Below, piece by piece: positions 7,447 through 16,117 of a DNA stretch of 55,723 nucleotides. The notes beneath the pieces were generated by a model. That model had not been told where the DNA came from. It made no database searches and worked only from the letters and a program-made list of their open reading frames with translations. Position numbers and translations under genes: made by a program. Within the stretch, counting starts at the first letter, position 1; the number at the start of each line of letters is the position of its first letter. This DNA is from an uncultured Lactobacillus sp. (GTDB lineage Bacteria > Bacillota > Bacilli > Lactobacillales > Lactobacillaceae), in the NCBI RefSeq assembly GCF_947367085.1, contig NZ_CANBCP010000009.1:1-55723 (forward strand), read 5' to 3'.

Positions 7447-9427
7447 AATGATTACAAAAACTCGAAAGCTAAACATTTTAGTAGGAATTGTTTTTTTACT
7501 GCCAATTATTGTATTGTCCGTAACCAATTTTGATAATAAATTACAATATGCCTATATTGGAGATTGCGTAATTGGATTAGTTTTACTATTAGCGATTTTT
7601 AGTACTGATTTACGTGATCTTGATCAATGGTTTTTAGAAAAAACAACTAGTACGCTGACAGTTTCTGTAGCTTTAATAAATCTTGGCAGTCAGTTGGGGT
7701 TATACAGTGTCAGTATCGGTAATTTTATTTTTGAATTAGCACTTATTTCATATGCCTTGAGTTTGTATTTTACGGAGAGACATTTCAATATCAAAAACCT
7801 GATCTTGATTACTTTAAATATGAATACATTAGCCAATTTTATGACCAGAAGTGGTGATATCGCTATACTCGTAATTTCAGTTTTGGCATTGGTTTTATAT
7901 TTTGAAAGATTTCTAATTACGCACACGGAACAATTTAGGTTATTAATTTTACTAACTTATCTAATTCCAACTTTGATTGCAATTGTTTGGTTCATACCTG
8001 AATGGCCAATTATTCACCTTAACAATCTTAATTGGTTGATTGAAGCTATTGGCGTAGTTTTAATCGTTTTGATCGCGATTTTTTTGTTAAGAAATAGAGA
8101 GAAATTAGTCTTAACTAGTCATATTATCTTTGGCACCATTATTTACCTTGGAGTAAGTGAATTAGCATTATTATTTGCTCAACCACAAATCTTGAGCGTC
8201 TCTTTTTTAGTTTTGATGCTTTTAGTTTATCTAAGCTTATTAAATTTCCTGGGAAATATCGAGCTTGCTAATACTCAGCGCAAAATTTCGGTAATTATTC
8301 CAACTTATAATGGAGCGGATACAATTGTTGAAACTTTGCAATCTGTGAAGATCCAGACTTATCGTGATTGGGAAGTCGTGATTGTAGATGACGGTTCCAC
8401 TGATGATACTGAAAATGTAATAAAACGATATTTAGCTTATAATAAACTGCCTGTAAGATATATTAAACAAACTAATCAAGATCAATTGAATGCGGTGAAA
8501 CATGGCTTGAAATATATCACTGGTGATATATGTTATATTTTGCATTCTGATGATGTCTTATATGATACGAACGTCTTTTATCGGGCAATGAGTGCATTAT
8601 GTGGCGAGCGATGTGATGGAATCTTTATTGGTATTCAAGAAATTGACGCCAAGGGAAAGTTAGGCAAGATCTTTCGAACGAAATCTTATTATGATAGCAA
8701 AACCACTGTAGCTAAGACTGCTTTAGGATTAGGAAGAAATCCCTATGTTGATTTTACTTATTGGCGGCGCGAAGTTTTTGAAAACCAAGTTAAGCAAAAT
8801 TATTTAACGGATAATTTACCTGCCTGGTATGATGCAAAGTCTAACTTTGGGCTAAAACTTGTTAATAGCAACTTTATTGGTTTAAAGTATCGAGTATTTG
8901 AAGGTAATTATTTAAACTCCGCTGATGGTAGTGTTAATGTTCTTTCTGGAGAGTTGCGCACTTTACACCATATTTTAAGTCGCTTAAATATTCCAAGTTT
9001 TAAATTGCAATCAATTTTTTATCGGGCAATGAACAAGTTTGCACTTTCAAGTATTTGTCCAGTTTTGTTTAAGCAAGGAAGAACTAGTTTAAAAAATATT
9101 ACTCCAAGTGTAGTTAGCCGGCGGGTAAAAGATTTATCTAATCCTTATGTCAAAGCAATTGTTGACTTCAGCCAGAATTATAACGAAGAAATAGAAAAAG
9201 ATATTGCTATTCCTGCTGAATTAAAAATCTTTGATGGAGCTGATATACGTTTATTTAATCGTCAGCTTAGTCAAAACCAGCTTGATCCCTTCTATTTTGA
9301 AATGATGAAGACTATTGGACAAGGAACTGGTAAAATGCGAGTAACACGTCATGATAAAGAAAAACTAGAAAGAATTCTAGAATTTTTCACGATAAAAGAT
9401 TACGTAAAAATTGAGGTAAAAAAATGA
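7436..9427 (+). CDS. Membrane protein with fused GT2 glycosyltransferase domain
   Basis: A 663-residue protein in two parts. Residues about 10-275 hold roughly 8-9 hydrophobic segments with no recognised family signature. Residues about 283-500 are a GT2 GT-A domain (KISVIIPTYNGADTIVETL, VVIVDDGSTDD, and HSDDV as the DxD-type site). The last 150 residues are unassigned. The membrane part could be a polymerase-like or anchoring domain. The start is uncertain: ATG 7436 overlaps the preceding gene, and ATG 7448 is the alternative with a poor upstream GGA. Its stop overlaps the GT32 gene by four bases (ATGA). Confidence 0.82.
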   Translation: MKNKMITKTRKLNILVGIVFLLPIIVLSVTNFDNKLQYAYIGDCVIGLVLLLAIFSTDLRDLDQWFLEKTTSTLTVSVALINLGSQLGLYSVSIGNFIFELALISYALSLYFTERHFNIKNLILITLNMNTLANFMTRSGDIAILVISVLALVLYFERFLITHTEQFRLLILLTYLIPTLIAIVWFIPEWPIIHLNNLNWLIEAIGVVLIVLIAIFLLRNREKLVLTSHIIFGTIIYLGVSELALLFAQPQILSVSFLVLMLLVYLSLLNFLGNIELANTQRKISVIIPTYNGADTIVETLQSVKIQTYRDWEVVIVDDGSTDDTENVIKRYLAYNKLPVRYIKQTNQDQLNAVKHGLKYITGDICYILHSDDVLYDTNVFYRAMSALCGERCDGIFIGIQEIDAKGKLGKIFRTKSYYDSKTTVAKTALGLGRNPYVDFTYWRREVFENQVKQNYLTDNLPAWYDAKSNFGLKLVNSNFIGLKYRVFEGNYLNSADGSVNVLSGELRTLHHILSRLNIPSFKLQSIFYRAMNKFALSSICPVLFKQGRTSLKNITPSVVSRRVKDLSNPYVKAIVDFSQNYNEEIEKDIAIPAELKIFDGADIRLFNRQLSQNQLDPFYFEMMKTIGQGTGKMRVTRHDKEKLERILEFFTIKDYVKIEVKK

Positions 9428-10122
9428 TTCCAAAGATTATTCACTATGTTTGGGTAGGTGGCAATCCTAAACCTAAGAAAATTCAAAAATGTATGAAAAC
9501 TTGGAAAAAGCATTTGGGTGACTACAAGATTATCGAATGGAACGAAAGTAATTTTGATATCCATGAAAATAAGTATGTCGAACAAGCTTATAAGGCAAAG
9601 AAGTGGGCTTTTGTTTCTGATTACATTAGAGCAAAGGCAATTTATGAATATGGTGGTATTTATTTAGATACTGATGTCTTAGTATTAGATGATTTACACG
9701 ACCTTTTAAATAATCGTGCTTTTACCGGATTTGAAAATAAAGATAATCCTTTCACTGCTGTCTTTGGAGCGGAACCACACCATCGCTTAATTAAGGATAT
9801 GCTTGATTATTATAATGATCGTGATTTTGAATTTGATAATCAAGATCAAATGGCAGGCGTAAATACTGTTTCAGTTTCTGATATCTTAAAAGAAAAATAT
9901 GGAGCTAAGCCTAATAACAAAGAACAATGGCTTACTTATGGCATTCATGTTTATCCAGATGGTATTTTATGTAATCCATCTAAAAATTCTAAAACAATTC
10001 ATGTCTTTACTGGAACTTGGATGGAAGGTGCTAAGCCTTTGAAGCGTAAGATTGTAACTAACTTAAAACTCCAAATTAAGACACCATTTGAAGCCGGTTT
10101 ATACGCTAAAGTATTTAGATAA
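9424..10122 (+). CDS. GT32-family glycosyltransferase (OCH1/capsular type)
   Basis: A 232-residue enzyme with the GT32 sugar-binding DxD region. It begins MIPKIIHYVWVGG and carries YLDTDV with Asp82 and Asp84, preceded by SDYIRAKAIYEYGGI. These enzymes add hexoses to surface polysaccharides. The ATG overlaps the upstream stop (ATGA), so it is the last coupled gene of the surface-glycan run. A rho-independent terminator follows immediately. The acceptor is unknown. Confidence 0.9.
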   Translation: MIPKIIHYVWVGGNPKPKKIQKCMKTWKKHLGDYKIIEWNESNFDIHENKYVEQAYKAKKWAFVSDYIRAKAIYEYGGIYLDTDVLVLDDLHDLLNNRAFTGFENKDNPFTAVFGAEPHHRLIKDMLDYYNDRDFEFDNQDQMAGVNTVSVSDILKEKYGAKPNNKEQWLTYGIHVYPDGILCNPSKNSKTIHVFTGTWMEGAKPLKRKIVTNLKLQIKTPFEAGLYAKVFR

Positions 10123-10128
10123 TAAATT

Positions 10129-10157
10129 AGCATTGTTAATTTGACAATGCTTTTTTG
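10129..10157 (+). terminator. Terminator of the surface glycan operon
   Basis: The stem AGCATTGT/ACAATGCT (10129-10136 with 10144-10151) is followed by six T. It ends the run 2993-10122. Confidence 0.88.
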
Positions 10158-10182
10158 ATATCTGCGCGTGTTTGATTATAAT
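10155..10182 (+). promoter_or_regulatory. Promoter of pncB-nadE
   Basis: TTGATA (10155-10160) and a perfect TATAAT (10177-10182) are spaced by 16 bases. The -35 box overlaps the T tract of the upstream terminator. No operator-like repeat is obvious. Confidence 0.75.
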
Positions 10183-10220
10183 TATAGACAAACAATAGAA
10201 AGTTTATTTAGTGAGGAACA

Positions 10221-11693
10221 ATGTTAAATACAAATATTGATCAAGATGATTCATTGATCTTACACACAGATTTATACGAAATTAATATGATGTACACTTA
10301 TTTCAAAAAGGGAATGAGTGAAAGAAATGCCGTATTTGAAGTCTTCTTTAGAAAAGAACCATTTGGCAATGGATATGCTTTAAATGCGGGTTTAAGTCAT
10401 GTAATTGATTACTTAAATAATTTTCACTTTAAAGAAAGTGACTTGCAGTATCTTAAAGAACAAGAAGATTATGATGACGATTTTATTGATTATTTGCGTA
10501 ATTTGAAGCTTAAATTAACTGTTCGTTCTGCTTTAGAAGGTGAGCTAGTTTTTGCTAACGAGCCAATTATGCAAATTGAAGGTCCGCTTGCTCAATGTCA
10601 ATTAGTCGAAACAGCGATCTTGAACATTATTAACTTCCAAACTTTGATTGCAACTAAAGCCGCTCGCATTAAAGTGGCTGTAGGAAACGACAGTTTGATG
10701 GAATTTGGTACTCGTCGCGCTCAAGAAACTGATGCTGCAATTTGGGGAACTCGCGCAGCTTATATTGGTGGTTTTGATTCAACAAGTAATGTTCGTGCAG
10801 GAAAATTATTTGGTATCCCTATTTCAGGAACACACGCACACTCATTAGTAGAAAGCTTTAACAATGAATATGAAGCTTTCAAAGCATATGCGCAGACTCA
10901 CAAAGATTGTGTCTTTTTAGTAGATACTTATGATACTTTGCGCAGCGGGGTTCCAACAGCTATCAAAGTTGCTAAAGAAATGGGCGATAAGATTAACTTC
11001 TTAGGTGTCAGAATTGATTCTGGTGATATGGCTTATATTTCTAAGAAAGTTAGAAAACAGCTTGATGATGCTGGTTTTAGAGATGCAAAGATTTTTGCTT
11101 CGAATGATTTAGATGAAAAAACTATCCAAAACCTTAAGATGCAAGATGCCAAAATTGATGTTTGGGGAATTGGTACTAAGTTAATTACTGCATTTGACCA
11201 ACCTGCTTTAGGTGGTGTCTATAAGTTGGTCGCAATTGAAGATGAAAACGGCAAGATGCGTGATACTTTGAAAATTTCCTCAAATGCAGAAAAAGTTTCT
11301 ACCCCAGGTAAAAAACAAGTCTGGCGTATCCAAGCCAATTCTGAAAAGAAAAATGAAGGTGATTGGGTATCAGGTTATGATGAAGATCCACGTGATTTTG
11401 AAGCACTATTTATGTTCCATCCGCAATATACCTACATCAATAAGGTGGTCACGGACTTTACTGCGCGTCCACTTCTTCAAACTATCTTTTTACAAGGTGA
11501 ACAAGTTTACCATGAACCTAGCTTGAAAGAAATTAAGGACTTTGCTGCTAAGAACTTAGATGGTTTATGGGATGAATATAAGAGAAGCTTGAATCCGCAA
11601 GACTATCCAGTTGATTTGTCACAAGAACTTTATGACCACAAGATGAATTTAATCAATGATATCAGAAGCAAAATTATGAAACGAGGCTATTAA
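10221..11693 (+). CDS. pncB: Nicotinate phosphoribosyltransferase
   Basis: A 490-residue NAPRTase that converts nicotinate and PRPP to nicotinate mononucleotide in the Preiss-Handler NAD salvage route. Typical segments are LHTDLYEINMMYTYFK, EFGTRRAQ, GGFDSTSNVRAGKLFGIPIS followed by GTHAHS (region of the phosphorylatable histidine), FLGVRIDSGDM and WGIGTKLIT. Length fits the Gram-positive long form. A GAGGAA ribosome site precedes the ATG. It is immediately followed by nadE, so the two ends of the salvage pathway are co-transcribed, with nadD presumably elsewhere. Confidence 0.96.
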   Translation: MLNTNIDQDDSLILHTDLYEINMMYTYFKKGMSERNAVFEVFFRKEPFGNGYALNAGLSHVIDYLNNFHFKESDLQYLKEQEDYDDDFIDYLRNLKLKLTVRSALEGELVFANEPIMQIEGPLAQCQLVETAILNIINFQTLIATKAARIKVAVGNDSLMEFGTRRAQETDAAIWGTRAAYIGGFDSTSNVRAGKLFGIPISGTHAHSLVESFNNEYEAFKAYAQTHKDCVFLVDTYDTLRSGVPTAIKVAKEMGDKINFLGVRIDSGDMAYISKKVRKQLDDAGFRDAKIFASNDLDEKTIQNLKMQDAKIDVWGIGTKLITAFDQPALGGVYKLVAIEDENGKMRDTLKISSNAEKVSTPGKKQVWRIQANSEKKNEGDWVSGYDEDPRDFEALFMFHPQYTYINKVVTDFTARPLLQTIFLQGEQVYHEPSLKEIKDFAAKNLDGLWDEYKRSLNPQDYPVDLSQELYDHKMNLINDIRSKIMKRGY

Positions 11694-11696
11694 TTG

Positions 11697-12530
11697 ATGA
11701 GACCCTTACAAGAAAAGATCGTTGCTTATGAACACGTTAAGCCTGAAATAGATCCAAAACAAGAAATTAGAAAGTCTATTGACTTTCTCAAGAATTACTT
11801 AAAAGAGAATCCTTTTTTAAAGACCTATGTCTTGGGAATTTCAGGTGGTCAAGATTCGACTTTAGCAGGTAAGCTTGCGCAAATGGCAATTAGCGAAATG
11901 CGTGAAGAAACTGGTGATAATTCTTATCAATTTATCGCTGTGCGTTTGCCTTACGGTAAACAAAATGACGCTAGTGATGCTGCAGATGCTGTTGCTTTTC
12001 AAAAACCAGACCAAGATTTGATTGTAAATATTAAAGAACCAGTTGATGCTTTAGTTAAAGTTGTTGAAGCTACAGGTCAAAAAATTACCGATTTTAACAA
12101 GGGCAATATTAAGGCTCGGCAAAGAATGGTCGTTCAGTATGCGATTGCTGGTGCAAATTCTGGAGCAGTAATTGGAACAGACCATGCTGCAGAAAACTTT
12201 TCTGGCTTTTACACTAAATATGGTGATGGTGCAGCAGATATCACGCCTTTATTTCGGTTAGATAAGCGTCAAGGCAAGCAAATGCTCAAAGAATTAGGAT
12301 GTCCGAAACACTTATACATGAAAGCTCCAACTGCCGACTTAGAAGAAGAAAAGCCAGACTTACCAGATGAAGTAGCGCTTGGTGTAACTTATGATGAAGT
12401 TGATGATTATCTTGAAGGTCGCCAAGTTAGCGAAAAAGCTGCTGAGCAAATTGAAAAATTGTGGAAAAAGAGTGAACACAAACGTCACTTGCCTGTAACT
12501 ATTTTTGATGATTTTTACAAGAACAAGTAA
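11697..12530 (+). CDS. nadE: Ammonia-dependent NAD+ synthetase
   Basis: A 277-residue enzyme that amidates nicotinate adenine dinucleotide with ammonia and ATP. The ATP pyrophosphatase P-loop SGGQDS is at 49-54, and [20 protein letters not shown] (about 160-179) is the second signature. Its length equals the short NadE without a glutaminase domain. ATG 11697 is preferred over the adjacent TTG 11694, with GAGG about 10 bases upstream inside the pncB end. It lies three bases after the pncB stop, forming a two-gene salvage operon. Confidence 0.96.
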   Translation: MRPLQEKIVAYEHVKPEIDPKQEIRKSIDFLKNYLKENPFLKTYVLGISGGQDSTLAGKLAQMAISEMREETGDNSYQFIAVRLPYGKQNDASDAADAVAFQKPDQDLIVNIKEPVDALVKVVEATGQKITDFNKGNIKARQRMVVQYAIAGANSGAVIGTDHAAENFSGFYTKYGDGAADITPLFRLDKRQGKQMLKELGCPKHLYMKAPTADLEEEKPDLPDEVALGVTYDEVDDYLEGRQVSEKAAEQIEKLWKKSEHKRHLPVTIFDDFYKNK

Positions 12531-12531
12531 C

Positions 12532-12561
12532 TTGATAAAAGATCATATCTTTTAATATAAT
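12532..12561 (+). promoter_or_regulatory. Promoter of the riboswitch-controlled ATPase
   Basis: TTGATA (12532-12537) and perfect TATAAT (12556-12561) are spaced by 18 bases. This would start transcription a few bases before the riboswitch aptamer. Confidence 0.75.
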
Positions 12562-12567
12562 AGTATA

Positions 12568-12686
12568 GGTAATAAGGGAGTAACGGCAAGCGATTGCGAC
12601 AAGCCCAACAACCGAGAGCGCTGACTTTCTGGACTTGTCTTAATGAGTGAGACTTATGCGCCAGAGATGGGCATAAGTCTTTTTTC
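12568..12686 (+). promoter_or_regulatory. yybP-ykoY (Mn2+-sensing) riboswitch with terminator
   Basis: The leader carries the AAGGGAGTAACG element near its 5' end (12573-12584) and the conserved TGAGTGAGAC near its 3' end (12644-12653), both hallmarks of the yybP-ykoY aptamer. An intrinsic terminator follows: 12650-12659 pairs with 12671-12680, then six T (12680-12685). The 3' aptamer strand overlaps the terminator's 5' arm, the layout expected for an ON switch where Mn2+ binding prevents termination. The family is known to sense Mn2+. That this copy does so is inferred from the conserved elements. Confidence 0.85.
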
Positions 12687-12701
12687 TTAGGGAGGAAAGT
12701 T

Positions 12702-15371
12702 TTGAAATATTACGATAAAAATATTCCAGAAGTTGAAAAAGACCTTGATACGTCTTTAAAAACGGGATTAAGCAATGAAGAAGCTAAAAAACGTTTAGAC
12801 AAATATGGTGAAAATGCATTAGCTTCAAAGAAAAAGCGAAGTATAATATCACGCTTTTTTGATCAGTTTAAAGATTTTATGATAATTGTCTTGATCATTG
12901 CAGCCATTGTATCTGGTATTGTTGCCCAGGAATGGACTGATGCCGCAATTATCATGATCGTTGTTTTGATTAATGCTATTCTTGGAACTTTTCAAGAAGC
13001 TAAATCAGAAGCAGCTATTGATGCTTTGAAAGAAATGTCGACGCCAAGTGCACATGTAAGACGTAATAATGTTATTTTGGAAATTCCAAGTACGGAAATT
13101 GTTCCTGGTGACGTTGTCTTGCTTGAAGCAGGTGACGTAATTCCAGCTGATATGCGTTTGACAGTAGCTGAAAGTTTAAAAATTGAAGAGTCTGCCTTAA
13201 CTGGTGAATCGGTCCCTGTTGATAAAAGCAGTGAGACTTTGCCAGATGGTGAGGTTGCATTAGGCGATCGGATTAACATGGCTTATGCTAACACCAGCGT
13301 AACTTATGGACGTGGGGAAGGTATTGTAACGGCTACAGGGATGAACACTGAAGTTGGTAAGATTGCCACAATGCTTAACAATGCCGATGAAACTGATACT
13401 CCTTTAAAGCGCAATTTGAACCAGCTTGGTAAAACTTTAACTATTATGATATTGGCAATCTGTGTGGTTGTCTTTATCGTTGGGGTCTTAAAAGCTAACC
13501 CGGCTGATCGAAACTCAACTTTGATGATTAATATGTTCTTAGTTGCGGTTTCTTTAGCAGTTGCTGCAATTCCTGAAGGTTTGCCAGCAATTGTCACAAT
13601 TATCTTGGCCTTGGGTACCCAGACAATGGCCAAACATAAAGCAATTGTTAGAAAGTTGCCAGCTGTTGAAACCTTAGGTGCCACTGATATCATTTGTTCT
13701 GATAAAACTGGTACGTTAACTCAAAATCAAATGACTGTGGAAAAAGTCTACTATAATGGTGTAATCCACGATCAAGATCAAGAAATTAAACAAGATAATC
13801 CAGCACTTCTTTCGATGATTTTGGCAAATGATACTCAAATTGAAGAAGGCGGCCGACTTTTAGGTGATCCGACTGAAACAGCTCTAATTCAATATGCATT
13901 TGATGAAAATATTGATGTTCAGACACTTTTAAAAGAAGATAAACGAATTCAAGAAGTACCGTTTGATTCAGTTCGTAAGTTGATGTCAACTGTGAATAAG
14001 TTTGGGGATAAGTATTATGTAGCTGTTAAAGGCGCTCCGGACGAATTATTAAAGCGTGTAACTAGCGTAGAAATAAATGGTAAAGTTGACCCAATTACTG
14101 ATCAGCAAAAACAAGATATTTTATCTGCCAATAAAGATATGGCTGAAAATGCGTTGCGTGTACTAGGGTTAGCTTATAAATATGTTGATAAGCCTTATGA
14201 TGATCCGACTACAGATAATGTCGAACAAGATCTGATTTTTGCAGGCCTTGTCGGTATGATTGACCCAGAAAGACCAGAGGCAAAAGCTGCTGTAGCTGAA
14301 GCAAAAAGAGCTGGCATTAGAACTGTAATGATCACTGGTGACCATCAAATTACAGCGGCCGCAATTGCTAGTCGTTTAGGAATATTACAAGAAAGTCCTG
14401 AAAAAAATAAAGCGGTTATTACTGGTGCGCAATTAGATAAATTGTCAGACGATTACTTTATTAAGCATGTTCAAGACTACAGTGTATATGCTCGTGTTTC
14501 TCCAGAAAACAAAGTAAGAATCGTAAAGGCATGGCAGGCAAACGATAAAATTGTTGCGATGACAGGTGATGGTGTAAATGACGCACCAAGTTTAAAACAA
14601 GCTGATATTGGAATTGGTATGGGAATTACTGGTACTGAAGTTTCCAAAGGTGCTAGTGATATGGTCTTAGCTGACGATAACTTTGCGACGATTGTTGAAG
14701 CTGTTAAACAAGGACGTAAAGTCTTCTCTAATATTCAAAAGGCTATCTTGTACTTAATGAGCTGTAACGTAGGTGAAGTTTTAACAGTCTTTATGATGAC
14801 GATGCTAGGCTGGGATATTTTAGAGCCTGTGCAATTATTGTGGATTAACTTAGTTACTGATACCTTACCAGCAATTGCCCTTGGAGTTGAACCTGTTGAA
14901 GCCGGAATTATGGATCGCAAGCCGCGTGGTAAGAAATCTAACTTCTTTAGTGGCGGTGTAGCAAGTTCCATTATTTATCAAGGTATCTTAGAAGGTATTT
15001 TAGTTTTAGGAGCTTACCAATTTGGTCTTCATGTTGGACCACATGTAACTAATCCACAACTGCAACATGCAGATGCATTGACAATGGCATTTTTAACCTT
15101 AGGTTTAATTCAGCTATTCCATGCATTTAATTCAAAATACATCCACCAATCAATCTTTAGAGCACATACTTTTTCTAATAAGTGGTTTAACGGTGCAATT
15201 ATTATTGCCGCACTTATCATGTCTGCTGTAGAATTGCCATTTATGACAAAACTATTTGATGTTACTGAGTTAGATGGAATTCAATGGCTCGTTGTCTTAT
15301 GTGCGGGTGTATTGATGATTTTAATTGTTGAAGTAGTTAAATTAGTTCAACGCTCAATGGGAAAGAAATAA
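12702..15371 (+). CDS. P-type cation ATPase, probably Mn2+ (or Ca2+) exporter
   Basis: An 889-residue P2-type ATPase. It has an N-terminal cation_ATPase_N region, TGES at 167-170, PEGLP at 291-295 in helix M4, the phosphorylated Asp334 in DKTGT, and GDGVND at 622-627. M6 carries NLVTDTLPA as in PacL/YoaB-type pumps. The start is TTG 12702 with GGAGG 6 bases upstream. The yybP-ykoY riboswitch in its leader makes Mn2+ detoxification the best guess. Homologues behind the same riboswitch (YoaB of Lactococcus, MgtA of pneumococcus) protect from Mn2+/Ca2+. Transcribed alone, with a terminator after it. Confidence 0.93.
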   Translation: MKYYDKNIPEVEKDLDTSLKTGLSNEEAKKRLDKYGENALASKKKRSIISRFFDQFKDFMIIVLIIAAIVSGIVAQEWTDAAIIMIVVLINAILGTFQEAKSEAAIDALKEMSTPSAHVRRNNVILEIPSTEIVPGDVVLLEAGDVIPADMRLTVAESLKIEESALTGESVPVDKSSETLPDGEVALGDRINMAYANTSVTYGRGEGIVTATGMNTEVGKIATMLNNADETDTPLKRNLNQLGKTLTIMILAICVVVFIVGVLKANPADRNSTLMINMFLVAVSLAVAAIPEGLPAIVTIILALGTQTMAKHKAIVRKLPAVETLGATDIICSDKTGTLTQNQMTVEKVYYNGVIHDQDQEIKQDNPALLSMILANDTQIEEGGRLLGDPTETALIQYAFDENIDVQTLLKEDKRIQEVPFDSVRKLMSTVNKFGDKYYVAVKGAPDELLKRVTSVEINGKVDPITDQQKQDILSANKDMAENALRVLGLAYKYVDKPYDDPTTDNVEQDLIFAGLVGMIDPERPEAKAAVAEAKRAGIRTVMITGDHQITAAAIASRLGILQESPEKNKAVITGAQLDKLSDDYFIKHVQDYSVYARVSPENKVRIVKAWQANDKIVAMTGDGVNDAPSLKQADIGIGMGITGTEVSKGASDMVLADDNFATIVEAVKQGRKVFSNIQKAILYLMSCNVGEVLTVFMMTMLGWDILEPVQLLWINLVTDTLPAIALGVEPVEAGIMDRKPRGKKSNFFSGGVASSIIYQGILEGILVLGAYQFGLHVGPHVTNPQLQHADALTMAFLTLGLIQLFHAFNSKYIHQSIFRAHTFSNKWFNGAIIIAALIMSAVELPFMTKLFDVTELDGIQWLVVLCAGVLMILIVEVVKLVQRSMGKK

Positions 15372-15391
15372 TAAATTTCTCTTAACAATTT

Positions 15392-15425
15392 GACCTCAAG
15401 CAAATTTTTGCTTGGGGTCTTTTTT
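15392..15425 (+). terminator. Terminator after the P-type ATPase
   Basis: The stem GACCTCAAGCAA / TTGCTTGGGGTC (15392-15403 with 15408-15419, one wobble pair) is followed by six T. Confidence 0.9.
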
Positions 15426-15446
15426 GTTTTGGTTTAAAATGCACGT

Positions 15447-15905
15447 ATGAATGAGAATGAATTACAAAAATTAGTTGAAGTTATTTCATTAAAATATTTT
15501 AACCGTCCCTTTATTCACAAAGTAAAAATAAATAATCGCATGCGTACGACTGGTGGGAGATACTTCTTATCAGATCATCATATTGATATTAATGGCCATT
15601 TTTTAAAACCCGAATACTTTCAAGACCTAATAGGAATAATTAAGCACGAATTAACTCACTATCATTTGCATTTATTAGGCCTTGGGTATAAACATCAAAA
15701 TCGTGACTTTAAGATTTTATTAGCTAAAGTTGGAGGCTCGCGTTATGCACCAGATATTGGATTAAGAAATAGGCGCAAGATCAATTACGTTTATGAGTGT
15801 CAAGCTTGTCATTTTCGATATCCTCGGGTTCGCAGAGTTAATACTGCGCGTTATCGTTGTGGAAAATGTGGTGGAAAACTAAAATTGATTATTAATAATA
15901 AATAA
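15447..15905 (+). CDS. SprT-like zinc metalloprotein
   Basis: A 152-residue SprT-family protein. The zincin motif HELTH is at 67-71, followed by another histidine-rich stretch. The C-terminus has two CxxC pairs (CQAC and CGKC) forming a predicted zinc ribbon. In bacteria the family (YdeI/SprT-like) has no firmly assigned role, while eukaryotic SPRTN relatives cleave DNA-protein crosslinks. Length is normal. No strong ribosome site is visible before ATG 15447, and the coding sequence starts only 21 bases after the ATPase terminator. It probably has its own weak promoter in the AT-rich gap. Confidence 0.88.
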   Translation: MNENELQKLVEVISLKYFNRPFIHKVKINNRMRTTGGRYFLSDHHIDINGHFLKPEYFQDLIGIIKHELTHYHLHLLGLGYKHQNRDFKILLAKVGGSRYAPDIGLRNRRKINYVYECQACHFRYPRVRRVNTARYRCGKCGGKLKLIINNK

Positions 15906-15920
15906 AAGTGAAAAAGATGT

Positions 15921-15949
15921 TTGCTTATTTTGCTTAATTCTGGTATATT
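15921..15949 (+). promoter_or_regulatory. Promoter of tRNA-Leu
   Basis: TTGCTT (15921-15926) and TATATT (15944-15949) are spaced by 17 bases, ending 10 bases before the mature 5' end of the tRNA. Confidence 0.65.
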
Positions 15950-15959
15950 ATTGAAGTAC

Positions 15960-16045
15960 GCGGGCGTGGCGGAATGGCAGACGCGCAAGACTAAGGATCT
16001 TGTGATCGCTTTTAGATCGTGGAAGTTCGAGTCTTCTCGCCCGCA
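15960..16045 (+). tRNA. tRNA-Leu (anticodon AAG)
   Basis: A class II tRNA with a long variable arm. The acceptor stem GCGGGCG/CGCCCGC (15960-15966 with 16038-16044) is followed by discriminator A at 16045, with no encoded CCA. The anticodon stem CAAGA/TCTTG encloses CTAAGGA, which gives anticodon AAG (leucine, CUN box). A34 is unusual in bacteria outside tRNA-Arg(ACG) and would be expected to be edited to inosine or to read CUU only. Confidence 0.94.
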
Positions 16046-16051
16046 CTGGAT

Positions 16052-16081
16052 AAGGGAGTCGTTGATGCGGCTTCCTTTTTT
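16052..16081 (+). terminator. Terminator after tRNA-Leu
   Basis: A ten-pair hairpin with two wobble pairs (16052-16061 with 16068-16077) leads into a run of six T (16076-16081). It lies between the tRNA and the next coding gene. Confidence 0.75.
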
Positions 16082-16117
16082 GCTAGAAAAATAATGAAGG
16101 TTAAGGAGCTTGCCGAT

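Noticed and set aside
16019-16117. ECF S component starting inside tRNA-Leu
   Set aside because: The frame is open into the tRNA, but the only ribosome site (AAGGAG) supports ATG 16118, and the tRNA and its terminator occupy the upstream part.
16082-16117. Vitamin riboswitch before the ECF S gene
   Set aside because: The gap is only 36 bases, and no conserved aptamer element is visible.
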